A DNA stretch of 8,651 bases from an uncultured Collinsella sp. (GCA_958407085.1 CATYHY010000052.1:1-8651); one strand, 5' to 3'. Positions 1 through 7,042 are shown, numbered from the stretch's first letter. Numbers and translations: made by a program. The notes: generated by a model not told the origin, from the sequence alone.

Positions 1-973
<973 letters not shown>

Positions 974-976
974 GTT

Positions 977-1369
977 ATGCGTATCCGCATCGTGTGCCCC
1001 GTGAGCTGCGCCTATGAGGGCGACGCTGCGTTTGTGTCGATTCCGTCCACGGATGGCGAGTTTGGCGTTCTGCCTGCTCACTCCAGCGAGATCTGCACGA
1101 TCGACCGCGGTTACGTTCGCGTTTCCGATAAGGCCATGGGCACTGTCGACCACACGTTTGCCGTGGCCGGCGGCTATGCCCAGGTTGCGGACGATGTCGT
1201 GACCGTTCTCGCCGAGCGCGCTTGCGATTTGGCGACCGTCGATGCCGACAAGCTTAAAGCTGATATTCAAGGTTTTGAAGAGAAGCTGGGTAATTTGTCG
1301 GAGGATGATGCACGCCGCGCCTACCTCTATAATGAAATCGCATGGTGTAAGCTCAAGCTTGCCCAATAG
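977..1369 (+). CDS. atpC: F-type ATP synthase subunit epsilon
   Basis: Epsilon subunit of the F1 central stalk, which links rotor to catalytic head and, through its C-terminal helices, can inhibit ATP hydrolysis. It has 130 residues, a normal length. The N-terminal beta-sandwich (about residues 1-85) contains the family signatures DGEFGVLPAHS (26-36) and FAVAGGYAQVADDVVTVLAE; the C-terminal helical hairpin follows (about 88-130). The N-terminus lacks the usual EIVTPE wording, but the rest is diagnostic. The ATG at 977 is preceded by GGGGGAG at 961-967 inside the end of atpD, so translation is probably coupled. It is the last gene of the ATP synthase operon: a strong hairpin terminator begins 37 bases after its stop codon. 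Confidence 0.95.
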   Translation: MRIRIVCPVSCAYEGDAAFVSIPSTDGEFGVLPAHSSEICTIDRGYVRVSDKAMGTVDHTFAVAGGYAQVADDVVTVLAERACDLATVDADKLKADIQGFEEKLGNLSEDDARRAYLYNEIAWCKLKLAQ

Positions 1370-1405
1370 TCAAACGATTTAGCGTTCGACCATTTGCGAA
1401 CACAT

Positions 1406-1444
1406 CATGCCCGGGATGGCTCAGCCATCCCGGGCATGCTTTTT
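1406..1444 (+). terminator. Rho-independent terminator after atpC, abutting the murA ribosome binding site
   Basis: A perfect 15-bp stem (1406-1420 pairing with 1424-1438) with a TCA loop is followed by CTTTTT (1439-1444). The stem is GC-rich (CCCGGG core). It should end the ATP synthase transcript. The T-run is immediately followed by GAAAGGG (1445-1451), the murA ribosome binding site, so the same hairpin also sits in any murA leader that starts upstream of it. Confidence 0.9.
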
Positions 1445-1451
1445 GAAAGGG
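1445..1451 (+). promoter_or_regulatory. Ribosome binding site for murA that fixes a TTG start
   Basis: GAAAGGG lies 6 bases upstream of TTG at 1458. No ATG or GTG in frame gives a protein that begins as MurA proteins usually do, so this site decides the start. It begins on the first base after the terminator T-run. Confidence 0.75.
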
Positions 1452-1457
1452 TAGACC

Positions 1458-2741
1458 TTGGATATTATCCGCGTTGAGGGTGGCCACGCCATCGGAGGCT
1501 CCGTGCCCGTTTCGGGCGCCAAGAACTCCGCACTCAAACTCATGGCGGCAACGCTTCTGGCGCCGGGCAAAACGACGCTGCAGAACGTGCCCGATATTTC
1601 CGATGTCCACGTGATGGGCAAGGTGCTCAAGGGCATGGGCGCTACGATCGATGTTCTCGACGAGCACACGCTCGAGATTGATACCTCTCAGGTCGATTCT
1701 TGGGAGGCCCCCTACGAGCTCGTCGCTAAGATGCGTGCTTCCACCGCCGTCATGGGACCCCTGCTGGGCCGCTTCCATCGCGCCAAGATCGCCATGCCGG
1801 GCGGCTGCAACCTGGGTGCTCGCAAGATCGATATGCACATTCTTGGTCTTGAGGCCCTGGGCGTTGAGTTCGATACCGCCCACGGTTACATCAACGCTAA
1901 TGCGCCCCAAGGTCTGCGCGGTACCACCGTCACGCTCGAGTTTGCCAGTGTCGGTGCGACCGAGAACCTCATTATGGCATCCGTGCGCGCGCAGGGTACC
2001 ACGGTTATCGACAATGCCGCCCGCGAGCCCGAGATCGTCGATCTCGCCAACATGCTCAACGAGATGGGCGCCAAGATTGTTGGCGCCGGCACGCCCGTCG
2101 TGACTATCGAAGGCGTGGAAGAGCTCCATCCTGTTACCCATCGCGTAGTAGGCGACCGCATCGAGGCCGGTACCTTTATCGTTGCCGGTGCGTTGATGGC
2201 CGACGATCGCGGTGTCGATGTCACGGGCTTTTGCCCCATTCACTTGGGCATGGTGCTCAAGAAGATGGAGCTCATGGGTATCGACTGCGAGCGCGTCGAG
2301 GATGGCGTCCATGTGAACCGTGCCGAGCGCATCAAGCCGGTCGACATCCAGACGCTTCCGTTCCCCGGCTTCCCGACGGACATGCAGGCGCAGATTATGG
2401 TACTCTCCGCCCTTGCCGACGGTAGCTCCGTTATCACCGAGAACATCTTCGAGAATCGCTTTATGTTTGCCTCTGAGCTGGTGCGCATGGGTGCCGACAT
2501 TCGTATCGAGAGCCATCATGCCATGATTCATGGCGTCAGGGGCTTCTCGGGCGCACAGGTTACCTCGCCCGATCTGCGTGGCGGAGCGGCCCTCGTCGTA
2601 GCGGGCTTGATCGCCGACGGGACGACCGAGGTTTCGGCCATCCATCACATCAAGCGCGGCTACGAGCAGTTTGTCGAAAAGCTGCAGGCGCTCGGCGCGC
2701 ATGTCGAGCATGCTACCGTCCCCGATCCCGTCATCTACTAA
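1458..2741 (+). CDS. murA: UDP-N-acetylglucosamine 1-carboxyvinyltransferase
   Basis: MurA transfers enolpyruvate from phosphoenolpyruvate to UDP-GlcNAc, the first committed cytoplasmic step of peptidoglycan synthesis and the target of fosfomycin. The 427-residue length is typical of the family (EPSP synthase-like double inside-out barrel). Visible landmarks: SGAKNS at 19-24 with the conserved Lys22-Asn23; RAS...GPL followed by PGGCNLGAR with the active-site Cys at 117 (Cys, not the Asp of naturally fosfomycin-resistant forms); FPTDMQ with catalytic Asp308; PDLRGG at 371-376; and HHIKRGYE at 396-403 with Arg400. The start is TTG at 1458, chosen for the ribosome binding site at 1445-1451 and the normal N-terminus (DIIRVEGG). 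I see no clear promoter in the 88 bases after atpC, yet a terminator lies there, so expression is either by read-through or from a weak promoter ahead of the hairpin. The LCP gene follows after 12 bases and is probably co-transcribed. Confidence 0.97.
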   Translation: MDIIRVEGGHAIGGSVPVSGAKNSALKLMAATLLAPGKTTLQNVPDISDVHVMGKVLKGMGATIDVLDEHTLEIDTSQVDSWEAPYELVAKMRASTAVMGPLLGRFHRAKIAMPGGCNLGARKIDMHILGLEALGVEFDTAHGYINANAPQGLRGTTVTLEFASVGATENLIMASVRAQGTTVIDNAAREPEIVDLANMLNEMGAKIVGAGTPVVTIEGVEELHPVTHRVVGDRIEAGTFIVAGALMADDRGVDVTGFCPIHLGMVLKKMELMGIDCERVEDGVHVNRAERIKPVDIQTLPFPGFPTDMQAQIMVLSALADGSSVITENIFENRFMFASELVRMGADIRIESHHAMIHGVRGFSGAQVTSPDLRGGAALVVAGLIADGTTEVSAIHHIKRGYEQFVEKLQALGAHVEHATVPDPVIY

Positions 2742-2753
2742 TACAGGTTGCCT

Positions 2754-3989
2754 ATGTTTAATAAAAAGCCCCTCGCGGATACCACCGCCCGAAGACCCTC
2801 AACTGGTGCGCAGGCCAAGATCTACAGTCGCGATAACGTGGCTCGCTATTCCGAGCGCGCTCGCCAACGTCGTCGTAGCCACACGATTCGTCACGTCGCG
2901 CTCATTGTCGTGCTTGGCGTGCTGCTGAGTGCCACTACCGCTGCCGGCCTGTGGTTTGCCACCATTATGGGCAAGCTCGGCGATTCTAATGTCATTACCG
3001 ACAATCTGCGTCGGGTTCTGGTTGACACCGATGAGGCAAAGGATCCGTTCTACGTGCTGCTTCTTGGCACCGACGGCCGTCCGGGCGAGGATACGTATCG
3101 TGCCGACTCGATTATCCTGGCACGCATCGACCCCACGCAAAAGCAGGCGACGCTCATTTCCGTTCCGCGCGACACCAAGGTCGAGTACAAGGGCGAGACC
3201 ATGAAGATCAACGCCTGCCATACCGTTGGCGGCGCCGAGGCCATGGTCGAGGCGGTCAACGAGCTGTGCGGTGTTCAGATTTCCCACTATGCCGAGGTCA
3301 GCTTCGACGGTATGCAGGCACTGATTGATTCGGTTGGCGGTATCGACATTAACGCAACCGATGATGTTGACGACCCCGAGCACCTGGATATTAAGATTAC
3401 CGCTGGCCAGCAGCATATGGACGGTGCCACCGCCCTTACCTATGCCCGCTGCCGCTACACCTATGCCGACGGCGATTACACGCGCATGCGCCACCAGCGT
3501 CAGGTGCTTGGCGCCCTTGCCAACCAGATTCTCAATAACTTCGATGCCACGAAGATTTTTGGCCTGGTTAATTCGCTGTCCGATATGCTCGTAACCGATA
3601 TGAGCGTTCAGGATATCGTGGCTACGGTCAACGCCATGCGCGGTATGGATGTCGACGGTATCTACTCGGCCAACCTGCCCTCGTACGCCGACGACAGCAC
3701 CATGATCGACGGTGTGAGCTACGTCTTTGTCTACGAGGACGAGCTCAAGGAAATGATGGAGCGCGTCGATGCCGGCAAGGATCCCAAGGGTCCCAACACC
3801 ATGGGTCTTTCCGACGGTTCCAGCTCTACGATCGGCGACCTGAACAACAACACGTCTGACGACTACGCAAACGGTACCGCAACCTCATCGGTCAGCTCTG
3901 ACGATTCCGATGACTCAAGCGATTCGAGCGATTCGGACTACTACGAAGAGCCCACCGGCGACGGCAACGGCTACGAGGCCAACTACTAA
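2754..3989 (+). CDS. LytR-CpsA-Psr (LCP) family cell-wall glycopolymer ligase, with Ser/Asp-rich tail
   Basis: LCP proteins are membrane-anchored enzymes that transfer lipid-linked anionic polymers or polysaccharides onto peptidoglycan outside the cell. Of 411 residues, about 1-47 form a basic cytoplasmic tail, about 48-72 a single membrane helix, and about 98-265 the LCP domain. The domain shows YVLLLGTDGR (100-109), RADSIILARID (116-126), ISVPRDT (135-141), GGID, ALTYARCRY (227-235) and DYTRMRHQRQ (241-250), which supply the conserved Arg and Asp residues that bind the polyprenyl phosphate and metal. The last 60 residues (352-411) are low-complexity, rich in Ser, Asp, Asn and Gly. ATG at 2754 is preferred because CAGG (2744-2747) lies 6 bases upstream; an in-frame TTG at 2748 would add two residues but has no room for that site. 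The gene follows murA by 12 bases. Its polymer substrate cannot be told from sequence. Confidence 0.93.
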   Translation: MFNKKPLADTTARRPSTGAQAKIYSRDNVARYSERARQRRRSHTIRHVALIVVLGVLLSATTAAGLWFATIMGKLGDSNVITDNLRRVLVDTDEAKDPFYVLLLGTDGRPGEDTYRADSIILARIDPTQKQATLISVPRDTKVEYKGETMKINACHTVGGAEAMVEAVNELCGVQISHYAEVSFDGMQALIDSVGGIDINATDDVDDPEHLDIKITAGQQHMDGATALTYARCRYTYADGDYTRMRHQRQVLGALANQILNNFDATKIFGLVNSLSDMLVTDMSVQDIVATVNAMRGMDVDGIYSANLPSYADDSTMIDGVSYVFVYEDELKEMMERVDAGKDPKGPNTMGLSDGSSSTIGDLNNNTSDDYANGTATSSVSSDDSDDSSDSSDSDYYEEPTGDGNGYEANY

Positions 3990-4017
3990 GTTACGGCGTT
4001 TTACCAAACGCCGTAAC
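3990..4017 (+). other. Stem-loop directly after the LCP stop codon, without a T-run
   Basis: A perfect 12-bp stem (3990-4001 pairing with 4006-4017) with a TACC loop begins on the base after the LCP stop codon. It is followed by GGCTTGACG, not by T residues, so it is not a classical terminator. It may protect the 3' end of the mRNA or cause pausing; the true terminator follows at 4060-4101. Confidence 0.6.
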
Positions 4018-4037
4018 GGCTTGACGCTGCGCGCCGC

Positions 4038-4123
4038 CCAAGGCGACAATTTGTCATTCAAAAGGCAGGGCATGACCAGAAGGTCAATGCCCTGCCTTTT
4101 TCATGCCAACTTGTTCGCCTTGG
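4038..4123. repeat. Long imperfect inverted repeat enclosing the terminator hairpin
   Basis: Bases 4038-4053 pair with 4107-4123: nine continuous pairs (CCAAGGCGA against TCGCCTTGG), one bulged base (4114), three pairs, one mismatch, then three pairs. The enclosed segment is the 4060-4101 terminator. The two together form a nested structure of 86 bases. It may be a compound terminator or a remnant of a small palindromic element; the sequence alone does not decide. Confidence 0.55.
4060..4101 (+). terminator. Rho-independent terminator of the murA-LCP operon
   Basis: A 14-bp stem (4060-4073 with 4087-4100) continues past one bulged A (4086) into four more pairs (4074-4077 with 4082-4085) and an AGAA loop. 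The right arm ends in TTTTT (4097-4101). The left arm begins AAAA, so a weaker terminator also exists on the minus strand. Confidence 0.88.
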
Positions 4124-4177
4124 ACATCGCTCGCTGACGTTGGCTCAACCTGCGGTGCTGACTACTCCCCTTGCACC

Positions 4178-4218
4178 AAAAACCGCCCCGTTCTCGGTTT
4201 TGAGGACGGGGCGGTTTT
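4178..4218 (-). terminator. Bidirectional Rho-independent terminator, mainly for pepT
   Basis: The stem is 4179-4195 pairing with 4202-4218 (17 pairs including one G-T wobble) with the loop GGTTTT. On the minus strand the stem runs into TTTTT (complement of 4178-4182), 24 bases beyond the pepT stop, so it fits pepT. On the plus strand it ends in four T residues and may back up the LCP terminator. Confidence 0.87.
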
Positions 4219-4242
4219 GCTTACCTAGATTGTTCGAGTTCC

Positions 4243-5490
4243 CTATGCAAAGCGGGCGATGAGCTCCTGCAGGACGTCGGTCATCTTGACGAGCGAACTG
4301 ACCGGGACGAACTCGTTGACGCCGTGGTAGCAATAGCCGCCGGTGGAAAGGTTGGGGCAGGGCAGACCGCGGAACGACAGCTGGGCGCCGTCGGTGCCGC
4401 CACGAATTGACAGCACTTGGGGCTCAACGCCGCAGGCAAGGTAGGCTTCCTTGGCAACATCAATAAGCTCGGGATAGTCACGAACGATCTCGGCCATATT
4501 TCGATACTGCTGCTTAATCTCGACCGTCACGCGCTCCTCACCCAGACGCTGGTTGAGCATCGAGGCAGCGGCATCAATAAGGTCGAGTTTCTGCTGGAAC
4601 TTGGCGGCGTCATGGTCGCGGACGATATAGCGCGCTGTGGCGTGATCGACGGTCGCAGATACACCCTCAAGGTGATAAAAGCCCTCGTAGCCTTCCGTAT
4701 ACTCCGGGCGCTGCGCGTAGGGGAGCAACGCGTTGAAGTCGCAGAACAGATTGCCTGCGTTGACCATACGGCCCTTGGCGTCGCCCGGGTGGATGGACTG
4801 GCCCTCAAAGCGGACGGTCGCCTCGGCGGCGTTAAAGCACTCCCACTCCAGCTCGCCGATGGGGCCGCCGTCGACCGTGTAGGCGTACTTGCAGCCAAAG
4901 GTATCGATATCCAACAGCTCGGCTCCGTGGCCGATCTCCTCGTCAGGGCAGAAGCAAATGCCGAGTGCGGGATGGGGCAGAGAAGGGTCCTGAGCGATAC
5001 GCGCGACAAGCGACATGATCTCGGCGACGCCTGCCTTGTCGTCCGCGCCCAGCAGCGTGGTGCCATCGCTGCAGACCAGGTCCTCACCTGCGAGGTCGTT
5101 CAGGGCGGAAAGCTTGGCGGTACTCATGGCAACGGGCTTACCGTCAACCGTGCCGCAGACCAGGTCGCCGCCTTCGTAGTGTACGATGTGCGGTTTCACG
5201 CCGGCACCCGGTGCAACTTCGGTGGTGTCGAGATGGGCGATCAGGCCCAGGGCGGGCTTGTCCTCAGCGCCCGCACTTGCGGGGATATGCGCGCAGACAT
5301 AGGCGTGCTCGGTCACGTGGGCATCTTCCGCACCAAGCTCGCGCAGCTCTTCAGCCAGCACGTTGGCAAGGTCAAACTGAACGGCGCTCGAGGGTACCTG
5401 GTCGCAGTTTGCATCCTCGGACTGCGTGTTGATCTGGACGTAGCGCAAAAAGCGCTCGAGGACATCGGGGTTCGTGGTGGTGTTTTCCAT
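4243..5490 (-). CDS. pepT: Peptidase T (tripeptide aminopeptidase, M20 family)
   Basis: A cytoplasmic zinc aminopeptidase that releases the N-terminal residue from tripeptides, serving peptide catabolism. With 415 residues the length is normal. Metal and catalytic landmarks: GLIAHLDTTEV with His86 and Asp88, LLGADDKAGVAE (147-157) with the bridging Asp, PDEEIGHGAE with Glu184 and Glu185, YTVDGGPIGELEWE with Asp207, and GGYCYHGVNEF with His389. HPGDAKG (234-240) in the dimerisation lid and SIRGGTDGAQLS (361-372) are also peptidase T signatures. The ATG at 5490 is chosen because MENTTTNPDVLERFLRYVQ is the usual beginning of the family and GGAG lies 8 bases upstream. The frame stays open upstream to 5586, but that stretch has no ribosome binding site and covers the regulatory palindrome. 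The gene is divergent from the DtxR-type regulator and convergent with the LCP gene; a terminator follows its stop. Confidence 0.96.
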   Translation of the reverse strand: MENTTTNPDVLERFLRYVQINTQSEDANCDQVPSSAVQFDLANVLAEELRELGAEDAHVTEHAYVCAHIPASAGAEDKPALGLIAHLDTTEVAPGAGVKPHIVHYEGGDLVCGTVDGKPVAMSTAKLSALNDLAGEDLVCSDGTTLLGADDKAGVAEIMSLVARIAQDPSLPHPALGICFCPDEEIGHGAELLDIDTFGCKYAYTVDGGPIGELEWECFNAAEATVRFEGQSIHPGDAKGRMVNAGNLFCDFNALLPYAQRPEYTEGYEGFYHLEGVSATVDHATARYIVRDHDAAKFQQKLDLIDAAASMLNQRLGEERVTVEIKQQYRNMAEIVRDYPELIDVAKEAYLACGVEPQVLSIRGGTDGAQLSFRGLPCPNLSTGGYCYHGVNEFVPVSSLVKMTDVLQELIARFA

Positions 5491-5498
5491 AAAGACCG

Positions 5499-5502
5499 CT
5501 CC
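5499..5502 (-). promoter_or_regulatory. Ribosome binding site deciding the pepT start
   Basis: GGAG on the minus strand, 8 bases before ATG at 5490. It favours this start over the in-frame ATG at 5586, which has no such site. Confidence 0.7.
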
Positions 5503-5528
5503 AATCTTGGTCGTCGTGTGCAACAAGA

Positions 5529-5534
5529 ACTCTA
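5529..5534 (-). promoter_or_regulatory. Candidate -10 element for pepT
   Basis: TAGAGT on the minus strand (4 of 6 consensus bases), preceded by TGC, which makes an extended -10. No good -35 is visible; its place is taken by the palindrome at 5538-5557. Identification rests on position and pattern only. Confidence 0.35.
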
Positions 5535-5537
5535 GCA

Positions 5538-5557
5538 CGGTATGCCACGGCATACCG
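5538..5557. promoter_or_regulatory. Perfect 9-2-9 palindrome, candidate operator between divergent genes
   Basis: CGGTATGCC (5538-5546), then AC, then GGCATACCG (5549-5557). The arms are exactly complementary. It lies between the pepT start and the regulator start and covers the expected -35 position of both candidate promoters. A symmetric site of this size suits a dimeric winged-helix repressor, and a DtxR/MntR-family gene starts 53 bases away. It does not match the classical DtxR/IdeR or MntR consensus as I recall them, so assignment to that regulator is inference. Confidence 0.6.
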
Positions 5558-5573
5558 CGACGCTTGGATGGGG

Positions 5574-5579
5574 TAGAAT
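5574..5579 (+). promoter_or_regulatory. Candidate -10 element for the DtxR-type regulator operon
   Basis: TAGAAT matches 5 of 6 bases of the sigma-70 -10 consensus and would start transcription near 5586, giving a leader of about 25 bases. The -35 position (about 5551-5556) shows no consensus and falls inside the palindrome, as expected for a repressed or activator-dependent promoter. Confidence 0.45.
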
Positions 5580-5595
5580 CAGCCATTGAATGCAG

Positions 5596-5601
5596 AAGGG
5601 A
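5596..5601 (+). promoter_or_regulatory. Ribosome binding site deciding the regulator start
   Basis: AAGGGA lies 9 bases before ATG at 5611, with a second purine-rich stretch (GGAAG, 5603-5607) closer in. The in-frame ATG at 5590 has no such site upstream, so 5611 is preferred. Confidence 0.6.
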
Positions 5602-5610
5602 CGGAAGATC

Positions 5611-6033
5611 ATGGATACGACAAATAGCTCGCGCGAACTACATCTGACGGTGGCGAACGAAGACTACTTGGAGTGCATGGTTCGCATTGAAAGCGAAGAG
5701 GGGGAAACCAACGGCGTTCGATCGGTCGACATCGCGCAGCGCCTTGGCGTCTCCAAGGCATCGGTCAATAAAGCGGTTTCGGCTCTCAAGGCATCCGAGC
5801 TTGTCGAGCAATCGCACTACGGCAAGGTGATCCTGACCGATCGCGGCCGCGAGGTTGGCACGGCTATCTGGTACCGTCATCGCCTCATCCGCACGTTTTT
5901 GGTTCAGGAGCTCGGTGTCGAATTTGAGCGAGCCGATTCCGAGGCCTGCATGATGGAGCATGCGCTATCCGAGGACACGATGAGCCGCTGGCTCGCCTAT
6001 CTCGAAAAGCAGGGAATCAGCGTCGAGGAATAG
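5611..6033 (+). CDS. DtxR/MntR-family metal-dependent transcriptional regulator, short form
   Basis: A dimeric DNA-binding protein that senses Mn(II), Fe(II) or Zn(II) and usually represses metal uptake genes. It has 140 residues: an N-terminal winged helix-turn-helix (about 13-75; VRSVDIAQRLGVSKASVNKA at 36-55 holds the recognition helix) and the metal-binding dimerisation domain (about 76-140). There is no C-terminal SH3-like domain, as in MntR. Likely metal ligands by alignment to family motifs: Asp18 and Glu21 (NEDYLE), His90 (WYRHRLI), and Cys113, Glu116, His117 (EACMMEH). Asp18 is the MntR-type residue, while Cys113 is the DtxR-type residue, so the preferred metal is uncertain. ATG at 5611 is chosen for AAGGGA upstream; ATG at 5590 would add seven residues without a ribosome binding site. 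The methyltransferase gene starts 10 bases after its stop. Autoregulation through the palindrome at 5538-5557 is plausible but unproved. Confidence 0.9.
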   Translation: MDTTNSSRELHLTVANEDYLECMVRIESEEGETNGVRSVDIAQRLGVSKASVNKAVSALKASELVEQSHYGKVILTDRGREVGTAIWYRHRLIRTFLVQELGVEFERADSEACMMEHALSEDTMSRWLAYLEKQGISVEE

Positions 6034-6043
6034 CGGGATATAT

Positions 6044-6937
6044 ATGGATACGAGTTATTACAACCGCTTTGGTGCCGAGGAACTTACGCGCCGCTTGTCG
6101 AGCGAGACCTTGTTGGCGCAGGGCCCCATGGGCAGTGTTTTGTTGAGTGAGTACGATGCCGCCGACATTCCACCGGCGTTTTGGAATCTGGCAGAGCCGC
6201 AGACCGTTTCTCGTATCCATCGCTTGTATGTCGCCGCCGGCGCGCAGGTGCTCATTACCAATACCTTTCAGGCATCGAGCTATGCCCTCAAGCACGACCA
6301 GATTGCGCCGTCCGTGGCGGAGGTCAATCGCGGGGCCGTCGACGATGCCCGCCAGGCGCACCCTCAGCTACTGCTGGGCTCGATGGGCCCGATCGGTATT
6401 GAGTGGTTTGCCGAGGACTCTGTCGAGTATCGTGAAATCCGCGGCATTGCGCGTGAACAGGCGCACGCCTTGCTCAATGCTGGTGTTGACGGTCTGCTGA
6501 TCGAGACGGTGACGTCTATCCGTAATCTGCAGCCCATGCTTGCCGGCGCCCGAGATGCCGCCGACGGCATGCCTGTTCTGGTGAGTTTTGTCGTTGACGA
6601 TAAAGGCGACCTGCTGGGCGATGGCCTCAACATCGAGGCAGCCGTTTTGTACGCCGAAAAACACGGCGCAAACTCGGTTGGTGTTAATTGCTGTTCGCTT
6701 GCGGCCGCGAATGCGGCGGTGCCCAGGATGGTTGCATCGGCGACTACTCCCGTTACGGTGCGTCCCAACGTAGGCGATCCGGTCCAGACTCAGGATGGCC
6801 CCGTATGGCACGAGAATCCCGAAGCTTTCGCGCGCGCATGCATCGAATGGAGACATGCCGGCGCCGCAATGGTGGGCAGTTGCTGTGGAACCACGGCAAT
6901 CACTACGGCAGCGATGGCCGAGGCGCTCGATATATAA
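6044..6937 (+). CDS. Homocysteine S-methyltransferase-domain protein
   Basis: Belongs to the zinc-dependent family (MetH N-terminal domain, MmuM, BHMT) that transfers a methyl group to the thiol of homocysteine or a similar thiol. The 297 residues form one barrel domain. Landmarks: ETLLAQGPMGS (21-31; the usual DGAMGT loop with Gln in place of Asp), LITNTFQAS (70-78), LGSMGPIG (111-118), DGLLIETVTS (149-158), and the zinc cysteines in GVNCC (Cys216 by family position, Cys217 extra) and GSCCGTT (Cys280, Cys281). No folate, cobalamin or reactivation domain follows, so it is not a full MetH; the methyl donor (S-methylmethionine, a corrinoid protein or another) cannot be told. ATG at 6044 has GAGGAA at 6025-6030 and GGGA at 6035-6038 upstream; neither is ideally spaced, so coupling to the regulator 10 bases upstream is likely. 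A strong terminator follows its stop. Confidence 0.9.
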   Translation: MDTSYYNRFGAEELTRRLSSETLLAQGPMGSVLLSEYDAADIPPAFWNLAEPQTVSRIHRLYVAAGAQVLITNTFQASSYALKHDQIAPSVAEVNRGAVDDARQAHPQLLLGSMGPIGIEWFAEDSVEYREIRGIAREQAHALLNAGVDGLLIETVTSIRNLQPMLAGARDAADGMPVLVSFVVDDKGDLLGDGLNIEAAVLYAEKHGANSVGVNCCSLAAANAAVPRMVASATTPVTVRPNVGDPVQTQDGPVWHENPEAFARACIEWRHAGAAMVGSCCGTTAITTAAMAEALDI

Positions 6938-6942
6938 AGGGC

Positions 6943-6971
6943 AAAACCGCTCCATACGGGGCGGTTTTTTT
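6943..6971 (+). terminator. Rho-independent terminator of the regulator-methyltransferase operon
   Basis: An 11-bp stem (6943-6953 with 6958-6968, one G-T wobble) with an ATAC loop runs into seven T residues (6965-6971), starting five bases after the methyltransferase stop codon. The base of the stem, AAAACCGC with GCGGTTTT, is the same as in the pepT terminator. Confidence 0.93.
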
Positions 6972-7042
6972 ATTGCTTGCATGTCCTCGGCAGCATTTGC
7001 CCAAATGGTGAATGCTGGTGCCGGCAGGTTGCTGAGTGCGTG

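Noticed and set aside
1353..2711. Long minus-strand open frame opposite murA (about 450 codons)
   Set aside because: It lies wholly antisense to murA, whose motifs are unmistakable. Its translation is rich in His, Arg, Gly and Asp with no family resemblance, as expected from a GC-rich shadow frame.
2799..3494. Minus-strand open frame of about 230 codons opposite the LCP gene
   Set aside because: It is a shadow of a well-supported LCP domain, with no recognisable motif and no start signal.
4021..4050. TTGACG with GACAAT 18 bases later as a promoter for a small RNA
   Set aside because: Transcription would begin at the base of the terminator hairpin and end about 45 bases later. The -10 is poor, so this is more likely chance.
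4417..5535. Long plus-strand open frame opposite pepT (about 370 codons)
   Set aside because: It is antisense to pepT, which has all its metal ligands. The shadow protein shows no domain and no ribosome binding site.
5491..5586. N-terminal extension of pepT by 32 residues
   Set aside because: The ATG at 5586 has no ribosome binding site, the extension would cover the palindrome and candidate promoter, and peptidase T normally begins at the ATG at 5490.
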